A stretch of DNA of 64,000 bases, taken from NCBI RefSeq assembly GCF_017696085.1, contig NZ_JAAORH010000001.1, forward strand, positions 248,001 through 312,000. The letters run 5' to 3'. Numbering within the stretch: the stretch's first letter is position 1; each line of letters starts with the position of its first letter. Below the pieces are notes generated by a model. That model was not told the origin of the DNA. It did not search any database and was given only the letters and a program-made list of their open reading frames with translations. The DNA comes from Prochlorococcus marinus XMU1410 (GTDB taxonomy: Bacteria > Cyanobacteriota > Cyanobacteriia > PCC-6307 > Cyanobiaceae). Position numbers and translations under genes: made by a program. Shown here piece after piece: positions 27,829 through 37,957 of this stretch.

Positions 27829-29249
27829 AGTGATTTAAATAATCTTTGTTGTATGTTGTGATTGACAATAGGACTTGAATAATTATTTTTTTCTAAATTA
27901 GATATCTCACCATTTAATAATTCTGAATTTGACACTTTAGATAATTCAGGAATCCAATATTTTATATATTCGCAAATAGGATCAAATTTTTTTGCTTGGG
28001 TATATGGATTAAAAATTCTAAGTGGTTTTGGATCCATACCGCTACTGGCGCTCCACTGCCATCCCCCATTATTTGCAGCTAAGTCTCCATCAACCAATGT
28101 CTTCATAAATTTTTTCTCGCCCATTTGCCAATTGCATATAAGATCTTTTACTAGAAATGAAGCGACTATCATCCTACATCTGTTATGCATCCAGCCAGTA
28201 CTATTTAGTTGACGCATTGCAGCATCAACTATAGGTACTCCGGTCTCTCCATTGCTCCAATGTTGAAACCATTCATTATTGTTTTGCCATGGAAAGTGAT
28301 CCCATTTTTTTCTATATGGACCTTTCTCTAGCTCTGGGAAATGGAATAAGCAATGTTGATAAAATTCACGCCAAACAAGTTCTTTTTGCCAAGTTTCAAT
28401 TGATAGGTAATTTTCTTGACTTGCAAAATCTGAATTTAAATTTAATGTGGCGTTCCAAACTTTTCTAATGCTGATGGTGCCGAATCTGAGAGATGCACTT
28501 AGAAATGATGTCCCATTATGGGAAGGAAAATCTCTTGCAGAATTATAAGAATATATTTTTTTTTCGTTAATGAAGTTTTCTAATAATGTTTCTGCAGCAT
28601 TCTCTCCAGGTCTACATGGACAAATATTCGAACCAGGAAATTTGATATTTTTGATAAATTTATCTAGAACAGAATCAGATGAATTTATTGTCTTATTTTC
28701 CTTAAATTTATTATCTATATCTTTAAATTGTAAAACAACTTTATCTTGGTCATATGAACCTAATAAATTCATTTTTGATTTAAGGTTTTTATAAAAAGCT
28801 CCATAAACTGAATAAGGATTGTTATTCCCTGAAAATATTTTTAAAGGTTCTATTAACAAGTGATCCCAAGTTTCAATAACTTGAATATTTTGTTCTTTTA
28901 AATTTTTTTTTATTTGTAAATCGCGATTAATCTCATAAGGTTCAGTTGATCTATTCCAAAAAACAAATTTAGCATCTATTTTCTTTGCTAATTGAGGAAT
29001 TATTAATACCGGATCTCCTTCTTCCATAATTAATCTACTACCCATTTGTTTCCAATTATTTCCTAATTCTTGGAGGGAATTACCTAGAAACCAAGCTCTT
29101 GAACTTGCATTGAAATCGTGTGAGTAATTTTTATCAAATATATAAGTTGAAGTAATAGCATTTGATAATGAATATGCTTTGATTAAAGCTTGATTATCAA
29201 ATATTCTTAAATCCTTTCTATGCCAAAAAAGTATTCTAGGTGCATTCAT
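27813..29249 (-). CDS. phrB: Deoxyribodipyrimidine photolyase
   Basis: The 478-residue class I CPD photolyase has an N-terminal antenna domain (about 1-130, ILFWHRKDLRIFDNQAL) and an FAD domain with WQKELVWREFYQH, GVPIVDAAMRQLNSTGWMHNR and DGDLAANNGGWQW. It repairs UV pyrimidine dimers with blue light, which suits a surface-ocean cell. It is last in a folK-NUDIX-phrB series on the minus strand, overlapping the NUDIX gene by 4 bp (ATGA). Confidence 0.95.
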   Translation of the reverse strand: MNAPRILFWHRKDLRIFDNQALIKAYSLSNAITSTYIFDKNYSHDFNASSRAWFLGNSLQELGNNWKQMGSRLIMEEGDPVLIIPQLAKKIDAKFVFWNRSTEPYEINRDLQIKKNLKEQNIQVIETWDHLLIEPLKIFSGNNNPYSVYGAFYKNLKSKMNLLGSYDQDKVVLQFKDIDNKFKENKTINSSDSVLDKFIKNIKFPGSNICPCRPGENAAETLLENFINEKKIYSYNSARDFPSHNGTSFLSASLRFGTISIRKVWNATLNLNSDFASQENYLSIETWQKELVWREFYQHCLFHFPELEKGPYRKKWDHFPWQNNNEWFQHWSNGETGVPIVDAAMRQLNSTGWMHNRCRMIVASFLVKDLICNWQMGEKKFMKTLVDGDLAANNGGWQWSASSGMDPKPLRIFNPYTQAKKFDPICEYIKYWIPELSKVSNSELLNGEISNLEKNNYSSPIVNHNIQQRLFKSLYAEI

Positions 29250-29809
29250 AATTGATCTAAAAATTGTTTAGCTCTAAACCAAGCCGTCACGGTTTTTGCG
29301 TCAAGAATTTCATCCCCACCAGAAATAAGATTATCTAGTTCGCCGGGATCTAAAATTAAAACTTCTATATCTTCATCTAAATCTCCTTGAACATCAGACT
29401 TTAGTTTAATTAGATTTCTTGCAAGAAATAAATGAATCACTTCATCCGAATATCCAGGAGCATTGACTAGAGATCCTAATTCATCCCATTTTTCTGCTTT
29501 AAATCCTGTCTCTTCCTGAATTTCCCTTTTTATTGAGTTTATTGGAGTTTCGCCGATTTCTAGTGTACCTGCAGGAAACTCAAGTAAATATCTTGATACT
29601 GCAAATCTGTATTGACGAAGAAGTATAACTTTATTATCAGAGGTAATAGGAACTGCTAATGCAGCATTAGGAAATATTATTTGGCCATATTCTCCTTCAT
29701 GTCCATTTGGCAATTGCACTCTGTTTATTTCAAAACTAAATTTCTTTGTTTTCAACTCAGATATTTTTTCTTTAATAATTGCTTTTTTAAAATAAAAATT
29801 ATCATTCAT
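29246..29809 (-). CDS. NUDIX hydrolase (ADP-ribose pyrophosphatase-like)
   Basis: This 187-residue protein has a perfect Nudix box: GTLEIGETPINSIKREIQEE followed by TG (GX5EX7REUXEEXGU). Upstream, PAGTLE and VILLRQYRFAVSRYLLEFP are typical of ADP-ribose/ADP-sugar pyrophosphatases. The substrate cannot be fixed from sequence. Its stop overlaps the phrB start by 4 bp, and folK ends 47 bp upstream. Confidence 0.9.
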   Translation of the reverse strand: MNDNFYFKKAIIKEKISELKTKKFSFEINRVQLPNGHEGEYGQIIFPNAALAVPITSDNKVILLRQYRFAVSRYLLEFPAGTLEIGETPINSIKREIQEETGFKAEKWDELGSLVNAPGYSDEVIHLFLARNLIKLKSDVQGDLDEDIEVLILDPGELDNLISGGDEILDAKTVTAWFRAKQFLDQL

Positions 29810-29856
29810 AGAGTTTAAATAAAAAAATCCTAACAGTTATTTCAATATTTTGGAAA

Positions 29857-30435
29857 TCAATCTGTAGACCATCTTTTATCTTGAATTTTTTTAATTTTTT
29901 GTTCTTTGGTTAATACTTCTGATAAGGGTGTGATAACAAAATTTCTATTTACAAATCTAGGATGTGGCAAAGTTAATTCTTCATCCACAATAATTAAATC
30001 TTCCCACCAAAGAATATCTAAATCGAGACATCTTGATAGCCATTTCTTTCCCTTTGGCGTCTCTTCTCTCCCGAAAAATCTCTCTAACTTTTTTAGTTCT
30101 TTTAAAAGTAATTTCGCGTTTTTATTTGATGATTTAGGAAAAGAATTACTTTTTATAAGTAATAGAGTATTTAAATAATTTGGCTGCTCATTTTCAACAC
30201 CATGGGGTAATGTCTCATAAATTGAAGACCAAAAAAAGTTTGCATGAAATTTGCTTTTCTCTTCTTTTCTTTTCTTGAAACTATCTCCCCACTCATTTAT
30301 TATTTCTTCTATTTTTGGTTTGCAAATTAATAGTGACTCAAGAGGGCTTCCGAATTTACTATCAATATTTGCTCCGAGGGATATACATAGTCCATTTTTG
30401 ATATTAAGATTTGATAATTCCACTACAAAAAACAA
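29857..30435 (-). CDS. folK: 2-amino-4-hydroxy-6-hydroxymethyldihydropteridine pyrophosphokinase
   Basis: The 192-residue folate-pathway enzyme transfers pyrophosphate to the pterin. Motifs are [12 protein letters not shown] near the N-terminus, the conserved ERFFGRE region, and [27 protein letters not shown] with the metal-binding aspartates (shown here as two joined blocks: RCLDLDIL and LTLPHPR). The open frame starts at TTG; a GTG at 30423, four codons in, is equally possible. It is head-to-head with chlD, 36 bp apart. Confidence 0.92.
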   Translation of the reverse strand: MFFVVELSNLNIKNGLCISLGANIDSKFGSPLESLLICKPKIEEIINEWGDSFKKRKEEKSKFHANFFWSSIYETLPHGVENEQPNYLNTLLLIKSNSFPKSSNKNAKLLLKELKKLERFFGREETPKGKKWLSRCLDLDILWWEDLIIVDEELTLPHPRFVNRNFVITPLSEVLTKEQKIKKIQDKRWSTD

Positions 30436-30471
30436 AGTTATTGGATAAATTCTATATCAGGCATTTTTAAA

Positions 30472-32655
30472 GTGATTTTGAACCCCGAGTTAAAAGAAAA
30501 AGGAGAAATAAAAGATTTAATGAACTCAAAGGATTCTTTTAGAGCTTTTCCATTGGCGGCAATTACGGGTCATAGTTTATTGAAATTATCTTTGCTATTG
30601 GCAGCAGTTGATCCGAGTTTAGGAGGAGTGATTATCGCTGGCGGAAGAGGTACTGGTAAGTCAGTGTTAGCAAGGGGTTTGCATACTTTACTTCCTCCTT
30701 TAGAAGTATTAGATAATGAATCAATACTGGAAACACTATCTAAGAGAAATAGTAATACTTCATTAAGACCTATTGGTAGGAACCTAGATCCAGATAAGCC
30801 AGAGGAATGGGATATTAGTACTAATAAATTGTTAGAGGAGACAATTGGAAGTGATTATTTGAATCGAATTGATGAAATTCCAAAAAAAGTAAAAGAGGCA
30901 CCATTTGTTCAAGTTCCCATTGGTATAACTGAAGATAGACTTGTTGGGTCAATTGATGTCGCTGCCTCATTAAGTACTGGAGAACAAGTCTTTCAGCCTG
31001 GTATTTTAGCAGAAGCTCATAGAGGTGTTCTGTATGTGGACGATATAAATTTATTGGATGATGGAATTGTAAATTTAATTCTTGAAGCTATAGGAAGAGA
31101 GCAAAATAATATTGAAAGAGATGGTTTGAGCCTCTCTCATCCTTGTAAGTCCCTTTTAATAGCAACTTATAATCCTGAAGAAGGTACTTTACGAGATCAT
31201 GTTTTAGATCGTTTTGCTATTGTTCTTTCCGCAGATCAATCTATTGATAATGCTCAAAGAGTTGAGATTACAAAATCTGTTTTATCACACGCAGAAAATA
31301 ATATAAAATTTTCTGAAAAATGGTCGGAAGAATCCGATAATTTATCTACTCAATTAATTTTGGCAAGGCAATGGTTAAAGGATGTCAAGATAACAAAAGA
31401 GCAAATAACCTATTTAGTGAATGAAGCTCTTAGGGGAGGAGTAGAAGGGCATAGGTCAGAATTGTTTGCAGTAAAAGTAGCAAAGGCTAATGCAGCTCTT
31501 CGAGGCGATGAGAATGTAAATTCTGAAGACCTAAAAGTCGCAGTAAGATTAGTTATTCTTCCACGAGCAATGCAAATACCTCCAGAAGATGATGATATTG
31601 AACCACCCCCTCCAGAGGATCAGAACCCCCCACCTCCACCTCAATCAAACAATGAAGAGTCTGAACCTGAGACTAGTGAAAATGATAATGAGCGAGACCA
31701 AGAACAAGAAGATGATAATTCTGATGGAGAAGAAGAATCTACTCCCGAAATACCTGAAGAATTCATATTAGACCCTGAGGCATGTATAGTTGATCCTGAT
31801 TTATTGCTTTTTTCATCAGCTAAAGCTAAAGCGGGGAATAGTGGGAGTAGATCAGTTATATTTAGTGACAGTAGAGGAAGATATGTAAAACCTATTATTC
31901 CAAGAGGTAAAGTAAAAAGAATTGCTGTAGATGCTACCCTTCGAGCTGCTGCTCCTTATCAAAAATCGAGAAGATTAAGGAACCCTAATAAATCAATAGT
32001 TATTGAAGAAAATGATTTTAGGGCAAAGCTTCTTCAAAAAAAGGCGGGAGCTTTAGTAATTTTTCTGGTTGATGCTAGTGGCTCTATGGCCTTAAATAGA
32101 ATGCAAAGTGCCAAAGGTGCTGTGATAAGACTTTTAACAGAGGCATATGAGAATAGAGATGAAGTAGCTCTTATTCCTTTTAGAGGTAATCAGGCCGAAG
32201 TGCTTTTGCCTCCAACAAGATCAATAACTGCTGCAAAAAGAAGGTTGGAAACAATGCCTTGTGGTGGCGGATCCCCATTGGCACATGGATTAACACAATC
32301 AGCAAAAGTAGCAAAAAATGCTCTTTCAACAGGAGATATAGGTCAAGTTATTGTTGTGGGGATTACTGATGGCAGAGGAAATGTTCCATTAGGATTATCT
32401 CTAGGACAAAATGAGGTTGAGGGAAAAGATAATGAAAATGAAAGTGTAAATTTAAAACAGGAGGTTCTAGATATCGCTGCAAAATATCCAATGCTAGGGA
32501 TAAAACTCTTAGTAATTGATACAGAGAGAAAATTTATAGCAAGTGGATTTGGTAAAGAATTAGCAGAGGCTGCTCAAGGGAAATACGTCCAATTGCCAAA
32601 AGCTACAGATAAAGCAATAGCAGCTATGGCTTTAAATGCAATTAATGAATTCTAA
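30472..32655 (+). CDS. chlD: Magnesium chelatase subunit D
   Basis: This 727-residue subunit of Mg-chelatase inserts magnesium into protoporphyrin IX, the first committed step of chlorophyll synthesis. An N-terminal AAA+ domain carries Walker A GGRGTGKS with K63. A proline-rich then acidic linker (about 370-428) follows. The C-terminal von Willebrand A domain has MIDAS motif DASGS from D534. ChlD forms the motor complex with ChlI and acts on ChlH. Start is GTG at 30472; an ATG at 30520 would also keep the conserved [10 protein letters not shown] block. Confidence 0.97.
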   Translation: MILNPELKEKGEIKDLMNSKDSFRAFPLAAITGHSLLKLSLLLAAVDPSLGGVIIAGGRGTGKSVLARGLHTLLPPLEVLDNESILETLSKRNSNTSLRPIGRNLDPDKPEEWDISTNKLLEETIGSDYLNRIDEIPKKVKEAPFVQVPIGITEDRLVGSIDVAASLSTGEQVFQPGILAEAHRGVLYVDDINLLDDGIVNLILEAIGREQNNIERDGLSLSHPCKSLLIATYNPEEGTLRDHVLDRFAIVLSADQSIDNAQRVEITKSVLSHAENNIKFSEKWSEESDNLSTQLILARQWLKDVKITKEQITYLVNEALRGGVEGHRSELFAVKVAKANAALRGDENVNSEDLKVAVRLVILPRAMQIPPEDDDIEPPPPEDQNPPPPPQSNNEESEPETSENDNERDQEQEDDNSDGEEESTPEIPEEFILDPEACIVDPDLLLFSSAKAKAGNSGSRSVIFSDSRGRYVKPIIPRGKVKRIAVDATLRAAAPYQKSRRLRNPNKSIVIEENDFRAKLLQKKAGALVIFLVDASGSMALNRMQSAKGAVIRLLTEAYENRDEVALIPFRGNQAEVLLPPTRSITAAKRRLETMPCGGGSPLAHGLTQSAKVAKNALSTGDIGQVIVVGITDGRGNVPLGLSLGQNEVEGKDNENESVNLKQEVLDIAAKYPMLGIKLLVIDTERKFIASGFGKELAEAAQGKYVQLPKATDKAIAAMALNAINEF

Positions 32656-32662
32656 ATATTTC

Positions 32663-33508
32663 TTATGGATAAATTTCGTTAAGGAATTTTGAAAGTCCGA
32701 TCGTTAAATCTCTTATAGATTTAGTTAATTCTTTATCTTGCGTTAATTTTTCAAAATCATCACTCATATCATCTATTTTGGTTGAGATAGATTTAGCAGC
32801 ATTAATTGTCAACTTAATGTCATTGAGGGTATCTTTGTCATCGATAGTAGACAAAATGTTATTTAAATGATTGGCAGCAATTGTCATTTCTTTTATTAGA
32901 GGTTCCACTCTTTGTAGTTCTTGTTTTGATAAAAAAATTAATTCATCAAGATTTTCTTGTGTTCTGTCAAATTGGTCAATTGAATTGACGACGTTTTCAA
33001 TTAAGTTTTCTTGATTTGTTTCTTTTAGAAGTTGGCTAATTCTGTTAGTTATATTTGACAGACTTGATAGTTGTTTACCTGTGATAGTATCTCCTTGACA
33101 AATAATCAACTTGGTATCGCATTCTTCAGATATAGGTTTTGCAATGTTTTTAGGAATTGTTTTATCACTAGTTTCTAAAGCGACTTGAACATCTCCTCCA
33201 AGGAAAGAATTTGTAACTACCCTTGCAAATGCTGGCCTTGGAAGGATAATTTCAGGATTATTTAAGACTATTTTTGCTTTAATTGATTCATTCATAAACA
33301 AGATGTCTTCTATTGATCCTACTAAAATTCCTCTGTAAGTAACTGGAGATTTTTTTGATAAACCACTTGCGTTATTGAATTCTGCAAAAAGGTACCAATT
33401 TTTTGAAGATAATCTTACTCCTCTTAGCCAAAAAGAAAAAAATGTGAATATTAAAATTCCCCCTAATAAGGAAAACCCAACTATTGAATCTCGTAAGCTT
33501 CTACGCAT
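32663..33508 (-). CDS. MCE/MlaD domain protein (lipid transport)
   Basis: The 281-residue protein has one N-terminal membrane helix (about 10-30), then an MCE domain (about 38-120; FNNASGLSKKSPVTYRGI and VGSIEDI) and a long alpha-helical, probably coiled-coil, C-terminal region. In cyanobacteria and chloroplasts (TGD2) such proteins work with an ATPase and a permease to move lipids between membranes. The ATPase gene is 5 bp upstream on the same strand. No permease gene is nearby. It ends 7 bp from convergent chlD. Confidence 0.88.
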   Translation of the reverse strand: MRRSLRDSIVGFSLLGGILIFTFFSFWLRGVRLSSKNWYLFAEFNNASGLSKKSPVTYRGILVGSIEDILFMNESIKAKIVLNNPEIILPRPAFARVVTNSFLGGDVQVALETSDKTIPKNIAKPISEECDTKLIICQGDTITGKQLSSLSNITNRISQLLKETNQENLIENVVNSIDQFDRTQENLDELIFLSKQELQRVEPLIKEMTIAANHLNNILSTIDDKDTLNDIKLTINAAKSISTKIDDMSDDFEKLTQDKELTKSIRDLTIGLSKFLNEIYP

Positions 33509-33513
33509 AATAT

Positions 33514-34299
33514 CTAAATGTCTTTGGGTTGCATTGGACCATCGAGTTTTCCATTCCTAAATTGAAATACATAGGGATCATTACTCTCTTTAAATTCATC
33601 AATTGAACCTGCCCATCTAAATTTACCCCCATAAAGCATTAAAACTTTATCTGAAGTCCTTTCTATAGTACTAAGAACATGGCTAACCACAATAGATGAT
33701 CCGCTAGCTTTATCATTTGTTTTATTAATTAAATCTTCAATTCTTGATGAGGCAATTGGATCTAGGCCTGCAGTTGGTTCATCAAAAAGTAATAGAGGTT
33801 TAGTTTTTGCATTAAGAGTTTGATCAGTAATTAAAGCTCTAGCAAAACTCACTCTTTTTTGCATGCCTCCACTTAATTCATTTGGAAGTTTATTCTCAAC
33901 ATTAAATAATCCTACTTCAGCTAAGCATTCACATACTATTTCTTGAATTAACTTTTTAGATAGGTTTTTATTTCTCTTAAGGAGAAAGCCAACATTTTCT
34001 TCAATAGTTAAAGATCCTAATAAAGCCGGATTCTGAAAAACTAGTCTTACATCAGGTGGATTATTTTGATCTAATCTCAAATATGTTTGCTTCTCACCAA
34101 ATATTCTCAATTCTCCTTTGGTAGGTAAAATTAGTCCTGCTAATATTTTTAATATGGTCGATTTTCCAGAACCTGAGGGACCAACAATAGCTAATTTCTC
34201 TCCATTATTAAGTTTAAAATTTATTTGATTAAGCACATTAACGTCCCCCCAGCTTATTGAGAGGTTCTTTGTTTCCACTGCATGCTTTGATTTCTGCAA
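33514..34299 (-). CDS. ABC transporter ATPase (MlaF/TGD3-like)
   Basis: This 261-residue ATP-binding subunit has Walker A GPSGSGKST, Q-loop VFQNPALLGS, signature LSGGMQKRVSFARAL, Walker B LLLFDEPTAGLDP and H-loop VVSHVLSTIE. The LSGGM-KR-FARA signature is of the Mla/TGD lipid-import type, matching the MCE gene 5 bp downstream. The frame starts at TTG 34299; a GTG at 34278 is an alternative. It is divergent from the YvcK-like gene. Confidence 0.92.
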   Translation of the reverse strand: MQKSKHAVETKNLSISWGDVNVLNQINFKLNNGEKLAIVGPSGSGKSTILKILAGLILPTKGELRIFGEKQTYLRLDQNNPPDVRLVFQNPALLGSLTIEENVGFLLKRNKNLSKKLIQEIVCECLAEVGLFNVENKLPNELSGGMQKRVSFARALITDQTLNAKTKPLLLFDEPTAGLDPIASSRIEDLINKTNDKASGSSIVVSHVLSTIERTSDKVLMLYGGKFRWAGSIDEFKESNDPYVFQFRNGKLDGPMQPKDI

Positions 34300-34428
34300 A
34301 ACTTATTTAAAAACATCTATCAATTCATTTTGCCTATTTTTAGAAATAAAAAAAGTATGTATGAATTTGATTTATAATCAATATTAATTGATTTTTTTAT
34401 TTGAAGATAATAATTAAAGAGGTTTTTA

Positions 34429-35814
34429 ATGAATAAGCGAAAAAAAAGAGTCAGAAGATTGTACAAATATCATAAAAAGTATAACTTTCATCTATTAAAC
34501 AAAATTTCAAGAATTTTGAGTTGGCTTTTGCCTGGACTGGTAATAAAAAGATGGATGCTTACATCTGCAATCGGATTTCTCACTTCTTTATTGGGACTAT
34601 CAATTTGGACAAATTTAAGCCCCCTTTATTGGTTTACTGAAATATTTTTTGGTTTATTAACAGGTTTAACAAAAGTCTTACCCGTTTCGTTGCTGGGGCC
34701 CTTAATTTTTGTTATTGGAATAGTATTGATAGGGATTGGACAAAATAGAAGTATTAATTCTATTCAAAAAGCGCTTGTTCCAGAAAAAAATACATTTTTA
34801 GTTGATGCATTAAGAGTTAAGAGTAAATTAAACAGAGGTCCTAACATTGTTGCAATTGGGGGAGGTACAGGCTTATCTACTTTACTGAAAGGCTTAAAAA
34901 ATTACAGTAGTAATATTACAGCAATCGTAACTGTATCTGATGATGGTGGAAGTAGTGGAATGCTCAGAAAACAATTAGGTGTGCAACCTCCAGGAGATAT
35001 TAGAAATTGTTTGGCAGCATTATCAAATGAAGAACCTATATTAACTAGATTATTTCAGTATAGATTTTCAGAGGGAAGTGGTCTGGAAGGCCATAGTTTT
35101 GGAAATCTATTTTTGTCAGCTTTAACAACAATTACTGGCAGTTTAGAAAAAGCAGTTCAAGCCTCTAGCAAGGTTTTGGCAGTACAAGGTCAAGTTTTAC
35201 CTGCAACAAATACTGATGTTATGTTATGGGCTGAATTAGAAGATGGTGAAAAAATTTTTGGTGAGAGCAAGATCAGTAAATCTAAAAAATTAATTTCGAG
35301 GATTGGTTATCTACCAGAAAATCCTTCAGCTCTTCCAAGTGCTCTTGAATCTATAAAAGAAGCTGATTTAATTGTTCTTGGCCCAGGTAGCCTATACACT
35401 TCTTTATTGCCTAACCTGTTAGTACCAGAGATGGTAGATGCCTTATTGCAAAGTAATGCCCCTAAAATTTATATAAGTAATTTGATGACTCAGCCTGGAG
35501 AAACAGATGGACTTGATGTCTATCAACATATCAAAGCAATAGAAAAACAATTATCAAATTTTGGAGTTAATACTCGAATTTTTAACTCTATCTTATCTCA
35601 GATTCAATTTGAAAAATCTCCATTAGTAGACTATTACGAAAGTAGAGGGGCAGAGCCTGTCTTATGTAATAAAGAAAAATTATTATCTGAGGGTTATTAT
35701 GTTTTGCAAGCACCATTATATTCAAAAAGAATAACACCAACTCTTAGACATGATCCAAGGAGACTGGCAAGAGCAGTGATGTTTATTTACCGCAAATTAA
35801 AAAAAATAAACTAA
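34429..35814 (+). CDS. YvcK/CofD-like protein with N-terminal membrane anchor
   Basis: The 461-residue protein has two N-terminal membrane helices (about 43-65 and 82-104) ahead of a CofD-like domain starting at [13 protein letters not shown], with [29 protein letters not shown] and [17 protein letters not shown]. Gluconeogenesis factor YvcK proteins bind UDP-sugars and influence cell-wall and carbon metabolism in firmicutes; the cyanobacterial role is not known. Its stop overlaps the convergent ndhJ end by 4 bp. Confidence 0.9.
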   Translation: MNKRKKRVRRLYKYHKKYNFHLLNKISRILSWLLPGLVIKRWMLTSAIGFLTSLLGLSIWTNLSPLYWFTEIFFGLLTGLTKVLPVSLLGPLIFVIGIVLIGIGQNRSINSIQKALVPEKNTFLVDALRVKSKLNRGPNIVAIGGGTGLSTLLKGLKNYSSNITAIVTVSDDGGSSGMLRKQLGVQPPGDIRNCLAALSNEEPILTRLFQYRFSEGSGLEGHSFGNLFLSALTTITGSLEKAVQASSKVLAVQGQVLPATNTDVMLWAELEDGEKIFGESKISKSKKLISRIGYLPENPSALPSALESIKEADLIVLGPGSLYTSLLPNLLVPEMVDALLQSNAPKIYISNLMTQPGETDGLDVYQHIKAIEKQLSNFGVNTRIFNSILSQIQFEKSPLVDYYESRGAEPVLCNKEKLLSEGYYVLQAPLYSKRITPTLRHDPRRLARAVMFIYRKLKKIN

Positions 35815-36341
35815 TAAGCATCTTGAAGTTCATAGAAATCTGGCTGAATATAATCTTTTCGTAATGGCCATCCTCTCCAGTCTTCAGGCATTAATAGCCT
35901 TTTAGGATTGGGATGATCAATAAAATTAATTCCATACATATCAAAAGTTTCTCTTTCTTGCCAATCACTTCCTTTAAAAATTTTATACAAACTAGGGATT
36001 GATAAATCAGAATCCCTTTTTAAGAAAACTTTTAATCTGACTTCTTTAATTTTTTCAATTTTTTGTAAGTCATCAACAGTTATAAAATGGTAGAAGCTAA
36101 CGAGATTTTTGCCTGGTCCCTCATCATATCCTCCTTGACATTGGAGATAGTTGAAACCGTAATTTCTCAAGGCAGATACTGCTTCATATAATTTATTAGG
36201 TTCAACAGAAATGTTTTCAATTCCTATGTGATCATCAGATAAAGATTGATTTGGAATACCATCTTTAGACAAAGATTGGCTTATAAAACCTTCTTTTTCT
36301 ATTGAAGTATCTGAGGATTTAGCTAAACCGTCTTTTTCCAT
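35811..36341 (-). CDS. ndhJ: NAD(P)H-quinone oxidoreductase subunit J
   Basis: This 176-residue NDH-1 (NuoC-like, 30-kDa) subunit of the peripheral arm shows [47 protein letters not shown] and GWPLRKDY. The N-terminal ~45 residues are a hydrophilic extension with loosely repeated KDG/KEG...QSLS units not part of the conserved fold. It is last in ndhC-ndhK-ndhJ, and its start overlaps the ndhK stop by one base. Thylakoid NDH-1 serves respiration and cyclic electron flow. Confidence 0.97.
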   Translation of the reverse strand: MEKDGLAKSSDTSIEKEGFISQSLSKDGIPNQSLSDDHIGIENISVEPNKLYEAVSALRNYGFNYLQCQGGYDEGPGKNLVSFYHFITVDDLQKIEKIKEVRLKVFLKRDSDLSIPSLYKIFKGSDWQERETFDMYGINFIDHPNPKRLLMPEDWRGWPLRKDYIQPDFYELQDAY

Positions 36342-37075
36342 TAATCTTCTACAGAATTAATAATTTCAGTTTTTTCGGTTTTTTCAGGTAATTCAGTTAT
36401 TTTTTCTTTTTTGGAGGAGGGAATTACGTTATCTGAAGTTTTGTTTAGATATTCACCTGTATTTTCTGAGAAAACAAGATTCATCTCGTGGTCAGATGTT
36501 ATGTATCTGTGAGTTTGCTCTGTTTTTGTGCGCTCTAAAATTGATTCATTGCCAACTTTTTTCCTTAATTTAATAACTGCATCAAAAATTGCTTCTGGTC
36601 TTGGTGGACATCCAGGAAGGTATAAGTCAACTGGTATCAATTTATCAACTCCTCTTACAGCAGTTGTAGAATCTGCGCTGAACATTCCTCCTGTGATTGT
36701 GCAAGCACCCATGGCAATCACATATTTTGGTTCAGGCATTTGTTCATAAAGTCTTACAAGGGCTGGAGCCATCTTCATCGTTACTGTTCCTGCAACTATT
36801 AACAAATCTGCTTGTCTTGGAGAGCTTCTAGGTACTAATCCAAATCTATCAAAATCAAATCTAGATCCTATTAAAGCAGCAAATTCTATAAAACAGCAAG
36901 CTGTTCCATACAATAGAGGCCAAAGACTACTTAATCTAGCCCAATTATGAAGATCGTCTAAACTTGTCAATATAATATTTTCGCTTAAATCTGTAGTAAC
37001 TTGGGGTGCACCAAGAGGATTGCAAGTTCCTTCTCGGATTTCTCTTATTGCTTTTGGGGATAATTGTGGATTCAA
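36341..37075 (-). CDS. ndhK: NAD(P)H-quinone oxidoreductase subunit K
   Basis: The 244-residue NuoB-like subunit binds the N2 Fe-S cluster next to the quinone site. Ligand region [12 protein letters not shown] has C60 and C61; further cysteines are in GACTITGG and [11 protein letters not shown] charged C-terminal tail of about 40 residues extends beyond the core, as in other marine picocyanobacteria. It is 4 bp after ndhC and overlaps ndhJ by one base. Confidence 0.97.
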   Translation of the reverse strand: MNPQLSPKAIREIREGTCNPLGAPQVTTDLSENIILTSLDDLHNWARLSSLWPLLYGTACCFIEFAALIGSRFDFDRFGLVPRSSPRQADLLIVAGTVTMKMAPALVRLYEQMPEPKYVIAMGACTITGGMFSADSTTAVRGVDKLIPVDLYLPGCPPRPEAIFDAVIKLRKKVGNESILERTKTEQTHRYITSDHEMNLVFSENTGEYLNKTSDNVIPSSKKEKITELPEKTEKTEIINSVED

Positions 37076-37079
37076 TTTT

Positions 37080-37442
37080 TTAACTCCATTCTAAAGCACC
37101 TTTTCTCCATGCGTATGCCAAGGCAATAACAAGTATTGCAATGAAGATTAAAGCCTCAATAAAAGCTAATAAGCCTAATCTATTGAAAGCAACAGCCCAA
37201 GGATAAAGGAATACTGTCTCAACATCAAATATAACGAAAACCAAGGCAAACATGTAATAACGAATATTAAATTGAATCCATGCTCCTCCAATAGGCTCCA
37301 TTCCAGATTCATATGTAAGTTTTCTTTCCCCTGTTCTGCCTTTTGGGGCAACGATGAGATTAGTAACTAGAGCTAATATTGGAACAGCTGCGGCAATTAG
37401 AAGGAAACCTAAAAAGTATTCATAGCCAGTTAATAAAAACAT
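37080..37442 (-). CDS. ndhC: NAD(P)H-quinone oxidoreductase subunit 3
   Basis: The 120-residue NuoA-like membrane subunit has three helices and the conserved loop [17 protein letters not shown] followed by [18 protein letters not shown]. It is first in ndhC-ndhK-ndhJ on the minus strand and divergent from rubA across a 77-bp gap that must contain both promoters. Confidence 0.97.
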   Translation of the reverse strand: MFLLTGYEYFLGFLLIAAAVPILALVTNLIVAPKGRTGERKLTYESGMEPIGGAWIQFNIRYYMFALVFVIFDVETVFLYPWAVAFNRLGLLAFIEALIFIAILVIALAYAWRKGALEWS

Positions 37443-37519
37443 CTTAAAAAATTAATTTTGAATAAAAGTCGCTTAATTAAGCAAAATCTTATAAAGTTCT
37501 TAAAGAACAATAATAAACC

Positions 37520-37948
37520 GTGAGTGAAAACATTCAACCAGCCTCTGAGGAAAACAAAATAGTTGAAGACTTTGAGAAAGAAAAACTTTCTGAAAATTCC
37601 TCAGTAGTAAATGTTGAACAACCTACCCTTAATCTAGAACAAAATAGATTCGAATGTAGAAGTTGTGGATATATTTATGATCCGTCTGAAGGAAATAAAA
37701 AATTAAATATACCTAAAAATACTCCTTTTTCAGATTTGGATGGTAATACTTTCGCTTGCCCTGTTTGTCGAGCAGGTAAAAATTTTTACAAGGATATAGG
37801 TCCCAAATCTAAACCTAGTGGTTTTGAAGAAAATTTAGTTTATGGTTTCGGTTTTAATAGTTTACCTCCCGGACAAAAAAACATATTGATTTTTGGAGGC
37901 CTGGCTTTTGCTGCCGCTATGTTCCTTTCTTTGTACTCTTTGCATTAA
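37520..37948 (+). CDS. rubA: Membrane-anchored rubredoxin
   Basis: This 142-residue protein has an acidic N-terminal stretch of about 43 residues, a rubredoxin domain with iron ligands C46, C49, C80 and C83 (CRSCGYIYDP...CPVCRAGKNFY), and a C-terminal membrane helix (about 120-138). In cyanobacteria and algae RubA is needed for photosystem II assembly. Its position just before ycf48 and psbEFLJ supports that role. Start is GTG at 37520. Confidence 0.95.
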   Translation: MSENIQPASEENKIVEDFEKEKLSENSSVVNVEQPTLNLEQNRFECRSCGYIYDPSEGNKKLNIPKNTPFSDLDGNTFACPVCRAGKNFYKDIGPKSKPSGFEENLVYGFGFNSLPPGQKNILIFGGLAFAAAMFLSLYSLH

Positions 37949-37957
37949 TATATACAG

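Noticed and set aside
31589-31771. 60-codon frame inside chlD
   Set aside because: It falls in the Pro/acidic linker of chlD in another register; its composition only reflects the repetitive linker.
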